The notes under the pieces were generated by a model. That model was not told where the DNA came from, made no database searches, and saw only the letters and a program-made list of their open reading frames with translations. The position numbers and the translations under genes are program-made. Of a stretch of DNA of 64,000 bases, positions 24,449-32,703 are shown one piece after another. This DNA is from Peribacillus sp. FSL H8-0477 (lineage in GTDB: Bacteria > Bacillota > Bacilli > Bacillales > DSM-1321): the NCBI RefSeq assembly GCF_038002765.1, contig NZ_JBBODE010000001.1, forward strand, positions 1,240,001-1,304,000, in the 5' to 3' direction. Position 1 is the stretch's first letter; every line of letters begins with the position of its first letter.

Positions 24449-24655
24449 AAAAGTAGAGAAAGATACCCTATTTTCAACAACCCTAAAGCCTTGAATGTCT
24501 TCGATGTGTGCAAAACTAACGATTTTCTGTGCACTTGGGGTTCATTTCTGTGCAAAACCCAGCAAAAAGTGTGCAGTTCAGCGACTTTTCTGTGCAAAAC
24601 AAGCCAAAAAGTGTGCAAAGGGGTTTTTAGGGGATCGGGGTATGAAAATAGTATC
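24449..24655 (+). repeat. Dispersed repeat copy C, right part with the six-unit 21-bp GTGC array
   Basis: After the module remnant (AGAGAAAGATACCC ... CTATTTTCAACAACCC), GTGC starts at 24508, 24529, 24550, 24571, 24592 and 24613: six units at exactly 21 bases. Units alternate between endings TTTTC and AAAAAG, giving a partial 42-base higher order. A second GGGGTATGAAAATAG at about 24637 closes the array. Short frames crossing it encode Cys-Ala every seven residues, but no gene features support translation. Confidence 0.85.
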
Positions 24656-24661
24656 TCCACC

Positions 24662-24692
24662 AACAAAAAAAGAAGAAGCAATCGCTTCTTCC
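24662..24692 (-). terminator. Intrinsic terminator of the uxa operon
   Basis: The minus-strand hairpin GAAGAAGC / GCTTCTTC is followed by TTTTTTT directly after the uxaA stop codon. Confidence 0.85.
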
Positions 24693-24694
24693 CC

Positions 24695-26188
24695 TTACAG
24701 TGTTACCCCTGTTTTAAAGATTGCCAGTTCTCTAAAGTCGTTCTTTTCATTGTTGACGAATTCTCCGTTGGTGACTTGGATGATGTAGTCGATGAAGTCG
24801 CGTAAGACAAGCTCTGGTGATACGTCATCTTCGAGCAAAGTGCCTGCATTGAAGTCGATCCAGTGCGGCTTTGCTTCATAGATGGGTGTATTCGTCGATA
24901 CTTTCATTGTCGGCACGAAGGTCCCAAATGGTGTTCCTCTTCCTGTTGTGAATAAGACGATATGGCAGCCTGCCGCTGCTAGTGCGGAGGATGCAATCAA
25001 ATCATTTCCTGGAGCACTCAAGAGATTCAAGCCTTTTCTTTGTAACACTTCTCCGTATTTTAAAACATCGACCACGGGTGCTGAACCGGCTTTTTGGGTA
25101 CAGCCCAATGATTTGTCCTCTAAGGTGGTAATTCCGCCTGCTTTGTTACCAGGCGAAGGATTTTCATAGATTGGCTGATTAAAGGTTAGAAAATAATCTT
25201 TAAAATCATTAATTAACGATACCGTTTTATGAAAGACTTCCTCCGTTTCTGCTCGTTCCATCAAGATTGTTTCTGCCCCAAACATTTCTGGAACCTCTGT
25301 CAAAACGGTCGTTCCCCCCTGTGCAATCAGAAAATCAGAAAACCTTCCTAAAAGAGGATTGGCCGTAATCCCTGAAAAGCCATCGGACCCGCCGCACTTC
25401 AGACCAATTTTCAATTCGGCTAACGGAACATCTTCCCTTTTGTCGTTTTGGGCATGAGCATGAATTTCTTTGACCATCTCTACTCCCGCTTCGATTTCGT
25501 CAGTGACATCTTGTGACACAAGGAATTTAATCCGATCATCATCGACATTCCCAAGTGACTCTTTAAAGGTGACCATCTCATTGTTTTCACAGCCAAGTCC
25601 GAGCACCAATACCCCGGCAGCATTCGGATGGTTCACGGCATTCAATAAAATTTGCTTCGTATTTTCATGGTCATCACCTAATTGCGAGCAGCCAAAACTA
25701 TGCTTGAACACTAGCATATTATCAAATGGTGCAATATCCTTCACTTCTTTTTCAAATCGTTTAATAATTTTCTCGGCAATCCCATTCACGCAGCCGACCG
25801 TTGGAACAATCCAAAGCTCATTTCTGATTCCGACTAATCCATTCCTTCGTCTATAGCCTTTAAATGTTAGCTGTTCATTTTCAAAAGGATTTTCGGTTAA
25901 CTTTTGCTTGTAGCTGTATTCCTGTGTCCCAGACAAATTCGTTTTCGTATTATGCGTGTGAACCCACTCACCAACTCCAATATCTTCTAGGGCGTGACCG
26001 ATTGGAAAGCCGTATTTCATCACATGGTCACCTTTTTTTAAATCCTTCAAAGCTACTTTATGCCCTCGATCAACCTCTTGTTTGATGACTATTTCGCTAC
26101 CATTGACAACGATTTTCTCTTCTTTAGCCAGCTTTCGTAAAGCCAAGACAATATTGTCCTGTTCCGTAATCTGCATAATATCCTTCAT
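24695..26188 (-). CDS. uxaA: Altronate dehydratase
   Basis: An enzyme of about 497 aa that dehydrates D-altronate to 2-keto-3-deoxygluconate in galacturonate breakdown. The N-terminal SAF-like domain (about residues 1-90; ITEQDNIVLALRKLAKEE, GHKVALKDLKKGDHV) is followed by the large UxaA catalytic domain. That domain contains GFSGITANPLLGR, CGGSDG and the GRGTPFGTF segment typical of the iron-dependent UxaA/GarD family. ATG 26188 is chosen with AAGGAG eight bases before it, overlapping the uxaB stop (ATGA). It is the last gene of the operon. Confidence 0.95.
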   Translation of the reverse strand: MKDIMQITEQDNIVLALRKLAKEEKIVVNGSEIVIKQEVDRGHKVALKDLKKGDHVMKYGFPIGHALEDIGVGEWVHTHNTKTNLSGTQEYSYKQKLTENPFENEQLTFKGYRRRNGLVGIRNELWIVPTVGCVNGIAEKIIKRFEKEVKDIAPFDNMLVFKHSFGCSQLGDDHENTKQILLNAVNHPNAAGVLVLGLGCENNEMVTFKESLGNVDDDRIKFLVSQDVTDEIEAGVEMVKEIHAHAQNDKREDVPLAELKIGLKCGGSDGFSGITANPLLGRFSDFLIAQGGTTVLTEVPEMFGAETILMERAETEEVFHKTVSLINDFKDYFLTFNQPIYENPSPGNKAGGITTLEDKSLGCTQKAGSAPVVDVLKYGEVLQRKGLNLLSAPGNDLIASSALAAAGCHIVLFTTGRGTPFGTFVPTMKVSTNTPIYEAKPHWIDFNAGTLLEDDVSPELVLRDFIDYIIQVTNGEFVNNEKNDFRELAIFKTGVTL

Positions 26189-27621
26189 GAAATCCACTCC
26201 TTTTTGACACTCATCATTGCCTCTCTTATTCCAGCTTGTTCAATCTGCTTCAGGTTGTCTGTCACCAATTCCGTTAGACCGGCTACGCTGGTTAAATTCA
26301 TTCCCCAAATACCTTCGTTACTCAGACAGCTTTCGACAAATTGCTGGAGTGTCATCTTTTGCTCATCCACTGCTCTCCATGATGCGGCAAACCAGTCTAG
26401 CACAGCTGCATCGTCTTCTCTTTCCCCCCGATAAAAGCTTAATAAGGCGGCTAAGGAAAAAACGATTCGCTGCGGCAGTTCTTTTTTCTTCTCTAGGTAA
26501 TCCAAGAGAGTTGGTAAAATCCTCGCTGTAAATTTAGAGGTTGAATTTAAGCTTATGCTTAGTAAATAATGCTTAAAGTATGGATTTCTAAACCGATTAA
26601 TTACATCATTAGCGAACACCTTTACATCAGAGTTGAGCGTCGGCACAATTTCTTCATAAATCAGTTCATGAATATAACGGCCGACTTCCTCGTCCTCCAC
26701 CGCTTCTGCTACCGTTTCCAATCCAGCTAAATAACCAATCGGGGTCATCGCTGTATGAGCCCCATTTAAAATCCTCACTTTTTGTGTACGGTAAGGCGTT
26801 AAATCATCGACAATAAACGTGTTTAAAGCCACTTGATCAATGGGGAATTCATCCTTAATCCACTGCGGACCTTCAATCACCCACTGATGGTACTGTTCGC
26901 CGACCACGACTAAATCGTCTTGATACCCTAACTCTTCTGTAATTTCATCAATATTGTCTTTTGGGAAACCAGGTACGATACGGTCTACTAAACTATTACA
27001 AAATGTGTTGTTTTGCATAATCCATGAAACAAACTCTTCACCCAGATTCCAGAGCTCTGCATATTGAAGAACGATTTCTCTCAACTTAATTCCGTTCTCT
27101 TCAATTAATTCACAAGGAATCACAATACAGCCTTTTTGCTGATCTCCGTTGAATGCTTGAAAACGGTGGTATAAGAACGCTGTTAGTTTTCCTGGAAAAC
27201 TAATCTGCGGCCGGTCTTCTAACCTGTCCTTCGGTTCAAAATAAATCCCTGCTTCGGTTGTATTCGAAATAACGAATCGCAGCTCTTCACTGTGTGCTAA
27301 TTCGATATATTGGTGATAATCAGTAAACAAATCAATGCCTCTGCTAATCGTATCAACGATCATATGTTCATTAACGGCTTTATTCTCTTTCATTCCTTGC
27401 AGGTATAAAGTAAATAAGCCCTCTTGTTCATTGAGTCCGACAATTTTATTCGTTCCCTTTGGCTGAACAACCACCACACTTCCGTTAAAATTGGTTTCCT
27501 TATTCAGAACATATAACTGCCAATCGACAAAGGCGCGTAAGAAATTCCCTTCTCCAAACTGAAGGACCTTTTCAGGATAGACAGGATAGTCTTTGCCTAT
27601 TTTTCTACTTAATTTCTCCAC
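26185..27621 (-). CDS. uxaB: Tagaturonate reductase (altronate oxidoreductase)
   Basis: A protein of about 478 aa of the mannitol dehydrogenase/polyol family. It reduces D-tagaturonate to D-altronate with NADH. The N-terminal VLQFGEGNFLRAFVDW is the characteristic UxaB start. The catalytic-region signature is KVRILNGAHTAMTPIGYLAGLETV. GTG at 27621 is chosen because GGAGG is about ten bases upstream; the longer frame starts in that RBS region. It is coupled to uxaA by a four-base overlap. The gene order and motif favour UxaB over fructuronate reductase UxuB. Confidence 0.93.
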   Translation of the reverse strand: MEKLSRKIGKDYPVYPEKVLQFGEGNFLRAFVDWQLYVLNKETNFNGSVVVVQPKGTNKIVGLNEQEGLFTLYLQGMKENKAVNEHMIVDTISRGIDLFTDYHQYIELAHSEELRFVISNTTEAGIYFEPKDRLEDRPQISFPGKLTAFLYHRFQAFNGDQQKGCIVIPCELIEENGIKLREIVLQYAELWNLGEEFVSWIMQNNTFCNSLVDRIVPGFPKDNIDEITEELGYQDDLVVVGEQYHQWVIEGPQWIKDEFPIDQVALNTFIVDDLTPYRTQKVRILNGAHTAMTPIGYLAGLETVAEAVEDEEVGRYIHELIYEEIVPTLNSDVKVFANDVINRFRNPYFKHYLLSISLNSTSKFTARILPTLLDYLEKKKELPQRIVFSLAALLSFYRGEREDDAAVLDWFAASWRAVDEQKMTLQQFVESCLSNEGIWGMNLTSVAGLTELVTDNLKQIEQAGIREAMMSVKKEWIS

Positions 27622-27643
27622 TTTTATTTTTCCTCCTCTCAAA

Positions 27644-27660
27644 ATGCACACGTTAACAAT
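27644..27660. promoter_or_regulatory. Possible LacI-family operator before uxaB
   Basis: TGCACACGTTAACA keeps the right half (CGTTAACA) of the operators found upstream of uxaC. It may be an internal control site between the regulator gene and uxaB. Confidence 0.4.
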
Positions 27661-27681
27661 TTAGGTAACCCTAAACGGGTC

Positions 27682-28674
27682 TCATTCGTTCACGGAATTC
27701 CGAACTATTAATTCCGTATTAACAAAGATAAGTTCGCCGCGTTCACTCGGCTGCTCCATCAAATCTACTAATTTTTCAGCTCCAATAATACTAATCTCTT
27801 CAATCGGTCTCTTCACCGTGGTTAATTGCGGCGTGGTATATTGGGCAAAACCAATATCATCGAATCCGATAATTGATACATCATCTGGAACCTTTAACTG
27901 ATGAGCAAAGACTGAATTCATTGCTCCGAGCGCCATATCATCGTTGGAACAAAATACAGCAGTCGGCGGCTTTTCCATCGAAAGCAGCTTTTCCATTGCC
28001 TGATACCCGCTCTGCATATCATAATTCCCTTTGACCATATACTCACTTTTAATCGGAATTTGATAATCAATCAACGCTTTTACGTACCCGTCTCTACGTT
28101 TGAGAGTTGAATTGAATCCTTCCTTCCCTTCAATAATCGCAATGTCTTGATGCCCTTTTTGTATCAAATGTTCAACCGCCTGATACGCACCTTCGCGATC
28201 ATTCGATAAGATATTAATCAGTTTCTTTTCATCCACTTGCCGGTTTAAGACAACGAGCGGGATCTTTTTTTGAAGAACGTGGTAAATGAAGATATTATCC
28301 TCATCACTTTGACTCACTAAAATGATTCCATCGAACCGTCCGCTGTTAATGGTCGAAAAATCGTGGTAATCATCAATCCCCCGGACAAACAAATTTAACT
28401 GTTCATTAATCACACTGTTAACACCTTTTATCGTATCTGAAAAGAAGCTGGGTGACGTTCCGTTTGAAATGCTTGTAAAAAATAAACCGATTGTATGTGA
28501 TTTCTTCAGCACGAGATTTTTCGCATTATAATTCGGCGTATAATCCAGTTGAGAAGCTAAATCCAGAATTTTTTTTCTTGTATCCTCTTTAATCAATGGA
28601 CTATTATTTAACGCCCTTGATACCGTTGTATGCGATACATTTAATAAGCTAGCAATATCTTTTATCGTTACCAT
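27682..28674 (-). CDS. exuR: LacI-family regulator of galacturonate use (ExuR-like)
   Basis: A 330-aa repressor. The N-terminal LacI HTH (VTIKDIASLLNVSHTTVSRALNN) has the hinge-helix residues needed for minor-groove binding. The periplasmic-binding-like sensor domain continues to the C-terminus (PDDVSIIGFDDIGFAQYTTP). It lies within the operon it should control, as exuR does in B. subtilis. Two palindromes ATGTTA-CGTTAACAT before uxaC are the likely targets. ATG 28674 is chosen over 28683 by RBS spacing. The effector is probably a hexuronate (inference). Confidence 0.87.
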   Translation of the reverse strand: MVTIKDIASLLNVSHTTVSRALNNSPLIKEDTRKKILDLASQLDYTPNYNAKNLVLKKSHTIGLFFTSISNGTSPSFFSDTIKGVNSVINEQLNLFVRGIDDYHDFSTINSGRFDGIILVSQSDEDNIFIYHVLQKKIPLVVLNRQVDEKKLINILSNDREGAYQAVEHLIQKGHQDIAIIEGKEGFNSTLKRRDGYVKALIDYQIPIKSEYMVKGNYDMQSGYQAMEKLLSMEKPPTAVFCSNDDMALGAMNSVFAHQLKVPDDVSIIGFDDIGFAQYTTPQLTTVKRPIEEISIIGAEKLVDLMEQPSERGELIFVNTELIVRNSVNE

Positions 28675-28737
28675 TCTACTCATCCTTTAAAGTCACGAAG
28701 TATACTTCTGATAAGCATACCATATTTAATTTCCCGG

Positions 28738-30123
28738 TTATACGTGTCTTGATTTAAGATCCAGGATGATTTCGGCATGTTTTTCGTCTGTTAATTTATA
28801 CAATGTTCCAATAATAATCAAAGCAAACGTCAACGTTACGGCTGGATAAAGGGTCAGCAGCCCTTTAATGCCTAACAGAGTTCCGGCTGATTGGGCCACA
28901 TTGGGGATATAACCGATCAAACTTAGACCAATACCAGAAATGAAACCTGCTAGCGATTGTGCTAATTTTCGTGAAAAATTAAATAATGAATACGTTGTTG
29001 CTTCTTTCCGCTCTCCTGACACCCATTCTCCATAATCAATGATATCGGAAACAAAGGCCCATGTAATGCCGTTTGGAATACTGATTCCAATGAAAGCAAT
29101 TGCTGATAGAATCGTAAATGAATAGATATTTGTTGGAATACAGAAATTGATTAAATCGGCCACAATACAAATCGCGAATCCGAGCATCGCTGTATTCTTC
29201 TTTCCAAATCTTGCGACAAGTTTAGGCATCATGATGACACCTAAGAAAGAAGAACCAATAATGATGAAACTCATACTAGCAACTAGCGTAACACTGCCTA
29301 AATTATATTGAGCAAAATAGATTAATAACGCTGATTTAATATTATAAGCAGAGATTGAAAAAATAGTCATCAGCACGAGCGTTAACAGCGGTTTGTTTTG
29401 AACAAATGTTTTAAAAATAGACTTGAACGATAGTTTTTCAGTTGGAGGTGCTGTACATACATTCCTTTCCTTCGTATTGCGGAAACAAATATAGAAGCTG
29501 ATAATCCCAATTACACACATAATGCCCATCGTAACAGGGAATCCGACACTTGGGTTTTCGAATTGAACGACCAACGGCATAACCACAATGCTTGTAATCA
29601 ATAATGCGCCTAGTGAACCGATTTGTCTGAACGTTGCAAGCGATGTTCGATCTTCCGCATCCTGCGTCATCGCTGCTGCTAGTGATCCATAAGGAATATT
29701 GGTAAAGGAGTAGGCAACTCCCCAGATCATATAAATTCCATACGCATACACGAGTTTTCCTGTATAAGAAAAGTCAGGCGAAATGAACAGTAAAACGGTG
29801 ATAAAGGCTAACGCCAAACTGCCAAATACTAAATACGGTCTGAACTTACCACGCTTCCCAATGTTTTTCCGATAATCAATCGATGAACCAACAATTGGAT
29901 CGGCTACGGCTGCGAACAATTTACTGACTAAGAAAATCATTCCCGCCGCTGCTGCATGGATACCCGCGACATCCGTTAAGAATTTCAACAGGTACAACTG
30001 ACCTAAGTCAAACATGAAACCGTTACCAAAATCACCGAAACCATACGATATTTTTTCTTTTAAACTTAGCTTTTCTTTAGGTGCCTCTATAATGGGTATG
30101 CTTGAAGCAAGATTTGTACTCAT
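28738..30123 (-). CDS. GPH-family (YjmB-like) hexuronide/hexuronate symporter
   Basis: A 461-aa protein with about twelve membrane helices of the glycoside-pentoside-hexuronide:cation symporter family. Landmarks include KISYGFGDFGNGFMFDLGQLYLLKFLTDV at the N-terminus, PYLVFGSLALA, PYGSLAAAMTQDAEDRTSL, and SDIIDYGEWVSGERKEATTYSL after helix 8. It would import galacturonate, or oligouronides, with Na+ or H+. RBS GGGAGGA is ideal. It is second in the uxa operon, the position of yjmB in B. subtilis. Confidence 0.9.
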   Translation of the reverse strand: MSTNLASSIPIIEAPKEKLSLKEKISYGFGDFGNGFMFDLGQLYLLKFLTDVAGIHAAAAGMIFLVSKLFAAVADPIVGSSIDYRKNIGKRGKFRPYLVFGSLALAFITVLLFISPDFSYTGKLVYAYGIYMIWGVAYSFTNIPYGSLAAAMTQDAEDRTSLATFRQIGSLGALLITSIVVMPLVVQFENPSVGFPVTMGIMCVIGIISFYICFRNTKERNVCTAPPTEKLSFKSIFKTFVQNKPLLTLVLMTIFSISAYNIKSALLIYFAQYNLGSVTLVASMSFIIIGSSFLGVIMMPKLVARFGKKNTAMLGFAICIVADLINFCIPTNIYSFTILSAIAFIGISIPNGITWAFVSDIIDYGEWVSGERKEATTYSLFNFSRKLAQSLAGFISGIGLSLIGYIPNVAQSAGTLLGIKGLLTLYPAVTLTFALIIIGTLYKLTDEKHAEIILDLKSRHV

Positions 30124-30200
30124 GGTATCCTCCCAAGGATATAGATTTATAATGTCTACACATTTTGTTATACTAAGTCTGACTATTTTTTTCTTAGGGA

Positions 30201-30247
30201 CTCTCTATTCTACTTTTGGCGAAGGACGAATAGAGAGCTCTTTTTTT
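30201..30247 (+). terminator. Hairpin with plus-strand T-run in the uxaC-symporter gap
   Basis: CTCTCTATTC / GAATAGAGAG is followed by CTCTTTTTTT on the plus strand. For the minus-strand operon there is no T-run, so it would act as a processing or stability hairpin there. As a plus-strand terminator it would stop antisense transcripts. Confidence 0.5.
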
Positions 30248-30249
30248 AG

Positions 30250-31662
30250 TTACTCAAATCCAAAATAGGTATTGGCATTATCATAAGAAATCCCTTGCAC
30301 GATACTTCCCAATAGTTCCATATCATTTGGCACCTCTCCATTTTCAACCCATTCACCTATCAGCTGGCAAAGAATTCTTCTGAAATACTCATGTCTTGTA
30401 TAAGAGAGAAAGCTTCTCGAATCCGTCAGCATCCCAAGAAAACGGGTAAAGAGACCTACATTCGCAAGTGCCTTCATTTGATCAATCATGCCTTCCTTCG
30501 AATCATTAAACCACCATGCTGGACCAAACTGGATCTTTCCAGGTGTCTTTCCATCTTGGAAACTATTAATAATACTTGCGATGATTGGATTATCATTTGG
30601 ATTCAAGGAATAGAGAATCGTTTTTGGTAAGCTATTTTCTTTTTCCATAGCATTAAGAATGGAGACAAGCGGCTTCGCGATGCCATCATCATTCATCGAA
30701 TCATAGCCTGTATCTGGCCCCAGCACATTAAACATCCGGTCATTATTATTACGAAGCGCATTGATATGGAATTGCATCGTCCATCCGAGCTCCGCATATA
30801 ACCCGCCTAAGAAATTCAGGGTATACGTCCGATATTTTCTTTCTTCTTCTTTCGTGATTTCCCCGCCTTGCAGGACGTTAGCGAAAATCGAGGCAACCTC
30901 TTCTTTCGTCCCTTCTTCATACACAATGACATCGAGCGCATGATCGGATACTCTGCCGCCAACTTCATGGAAAAAGCGGACCCGAGATTCTAAAGCCTTC
31001 AGAAAATTATCGTAATCTTCAATTTGCTGTTCAGATACCTTTGCCAATTGATTGACCCACTCAAGATAACCTGGCAGATTAATGGCTAAGCCCTTATCTG
31101 GGCGGAAACTAGGGTAAACGCTTACATTAAAGTCTTGATCTTTTTGTAATAACTGATGATACTCTAGTGAATCGATTGGGTCGTCGGTTGTACAGACGAC
31201 GTTAACATTTGATTTCACTATTAAATCTCTTGCACCAAAGTTCTCCCCTTGCAGCAAACCATTTACTTTTTCCCAAATCTCCGGAGCACTTTTTTCATTT
31301 AACAGTTCATGCACATCAAAAAAACGTTGTAACTCTAAGTGCGTCCAGTTATACAACGGATTTCCGATGGTCATTGGTACCGTTTTGGCCCATGCCAGAA
31401 ACTTCTCATAATCATCGGCATTCCCTGTCACACATTCCTCAGAAATCCCATTTGCTCTCATTAACCGCCATTTATAATGATCTCCGTACAGCCAAGCTTC
31501 CGTGATGTTCTTGAATCTCTTATTCTCATAAATCTCTTTAGGGCTCAAGTGACAATGATAGTCAATAATCGGCATATCCTTTGCATAGGTATGGTAAAGT
31601 TCAACCGCAGTATCTGTGGATAGTAAAAAATTCTCTCCCATAAAGGCTTTCATATATTTCAC
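30250..31662 (-). CDS. uxaC: Glucuronate/galacturonate isomerase
   Basis: A 470-aa TIM-barrel isomerase that converts D-galacturonate to D-tagaturonate and D-glucuronate to D-fructuronate, the entry step of the operon. The metal site His motif [12 protein letters not shown] lies near residue 34. The C-terminal [34 protein letters not shown]-type region (here [16 protein letters not shown]) is diagnostic. RBS AAAGGATG precedes the ATG. It is the first gene, with two LacI-type operators in its promoter region. Confidence 0.96.
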   Translation of the reverse strand: [470 protein letters not shown]

Positions 31663-31679
31663 CGCATCCTTTTCAATTT

Positions 31680-31695
31680 ATGTTAGCGTTAACAT
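31680..31695. promoter_or_regulatory. LacI-family operator, proximal to uxaC
   Basis: ATGTTAGCGTTAACAT is a near-perfect palindrome with the central CG of LacI-type operators, just upstream of the uxaC RBS. A block here would stop transcription of the operon. Confidence 0.75.
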
Positions 31696-31744
31696 TTTTC
31701 ATAAAAAGAAATAACTAGACCTAATTTCCAACTACATTTAAATT

Positions 31745-31760
31745 ATGTTAACGTTAACAT
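31745..31760. promoter_or_regulatory. LacI-family operator, distal to uxaC
   Basis: ATGTTAACGTTAACAT is a perfect 16-base palindrome, 65 bases from the proximal site, close to six helical turns. The pair could allow repression by looping. Confidence 0.8.
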
Positions 31761-31890
31761 TTAAATACATCTTACATAAATTTATCCACTATTACAATAT
31801 TTTTTCTGTTAAAATATGACTTAATACTCCATTCCTCCTATTTTTGTCACAAAGAATCCACCTAAAAAAACGTAGAAAGAAGGCACTACA

Positions 31891-32247
31891 TTGAAACGAA
31901 TCATCGGAATTGTACTCGTAATCATCGTATTAATCAGTGCATGGGCACTCTTTAAAACAGACCCAACAGAAATGGATCTACTCTATATCAGCCGCACAAA
32001 TTTTGAAGGTGAAACGCTGACTACGGATGGAAGTTTCAGTAGCGGAGCGATTAAATACAGCGGTTATGATTATAAGATTGAAGGGGACACCATGTATGTC
32101 ACGATTAAGAATCGTCTGTTCATTGGTAAAAGCGGCGACTTCTCCATCGAAATAAAAGACGACAAATTACAACATGTGAAAAAGGTCTTATTACAAGGTA
32201 AAGAAACATCTGATACCTATCAAATCTGGCCGTACCTAGAAGAATAA
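31891..32247 (+). CDS. Small exported or membrane-anchored hypothetical protein
   Basis: 118 aa with an N-terminal hydrophobic segment (RIIGIVLVIIVLISAWALF), either an uncleaved anchor or a signal peptide. A polar, beta-rich domain of about 95 residues follows, with no cysteines. The start is TTG behind AGAAGG. I do not recognise the family. Small anchored proteins of this build are frequent in Bacillus envelopes. It lies alone between the uxa operon (divergent) and a repeat region. Confidence 0.6.
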   Translation: MKRIIGIVLVIIVLISAWALFKTDPTEMDLLYISRTNFEGETLTTDGSFSSGAIKYSGYDYKIEGDTMYVTIKNRLFIGKSGDFSIEIKDDKLQHVKKVLLQGKETSDTYQIWPYLEE

Positions 32248-32251
32248 ACCT

Positions 32252-32657
32252 AAAAAACACCGCCAACCTCTACAGTTGGCAGTGCAGTTTGTAGACAAAA
32301 GAGGTTTGGAATGGTTTCATTCTGGATCTCTTTTGCATTTTTCGGACCAAATAGGCCTGGGGGAACAAGTTGGTCTTGTGTTACCATTTCAAAATGGTTT
32401 TCGAAAATACTCCTTATCACCTCGGAATTCTATATCATTTATAAATAGGCCTTTTACTTTTAAGTTTAGAAAGTCAGTTGATTGAAGTGAAAGGCGTGAA
32501 GACTCCTGCGGGAACAGCGGGACAGGTGAGACCCCGCAGGAGCGTAAGCGACGAGGAGGCTCACCGCCCGCCCGCGGAAAGCGAAGCGCCTGGAATGGAA
32601 ATCAACATCTCGATTTTAAAGTACCCGAGTTTGTCTACAGTTGGCAGTGTTTTTTAA
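32252..32657. repeat. Repeat region bounded by inverted AAAAAACAC-GCCAAC ends
   Basis: The region starts AAAAAACACCGCCAAC and ends with the inverse GTTGGCAGTGTTTTTT. Further inside are TGTAGACAAA on the left and TTTGTCTACA on the right. It encloses the GC-rich palindromic element at 32477-32606 and about 180 bases of AT-rich sequence with no credible gene. It looks like a non-autonomous (MITE-like) element or a decayed insertion. Confidence 0.6.
32477..32606. repeat. GC-rich Bacillaceae intergenic palindromic repeat
   Basis: This block starts GTTGATT and ends AATCAAC, with inner arms AAGGCG and CGCCTGGAA. Its core GACTCCTGCGGGAACAGCGG ... GACCCCGCAGGAGC ... GAGGAGGCTCACCG is far richer in G+C than its surroundings. 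I know near-identical blocks as high-copy spacer repeats in many Bacillaceae genomes. The function is unknown, possibly a structured RNA. Confidence 0.8.
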
Positions 32658-32703
32658 TAAAAGCGGCATTTAAAGAAAATAATAGATAAAAACAATGAAA
32701 TGA

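Noticed and set aside
24508..24616. CRISPR array
   Set aside because: The 21-bp units have only a four-to-six base constant core, no conserved long repeat or unique spacers of 30 bases, and no cas genes are near.
24495..24788. Plus-strand frame with Cys-Ala every seven residues across the GTGC array
   Set aside because: It is a by-product of 21-base phasing, has no RBS, runs into the uxaA terminator and antisense of uxaA, and the same frame is broken in the other copies.
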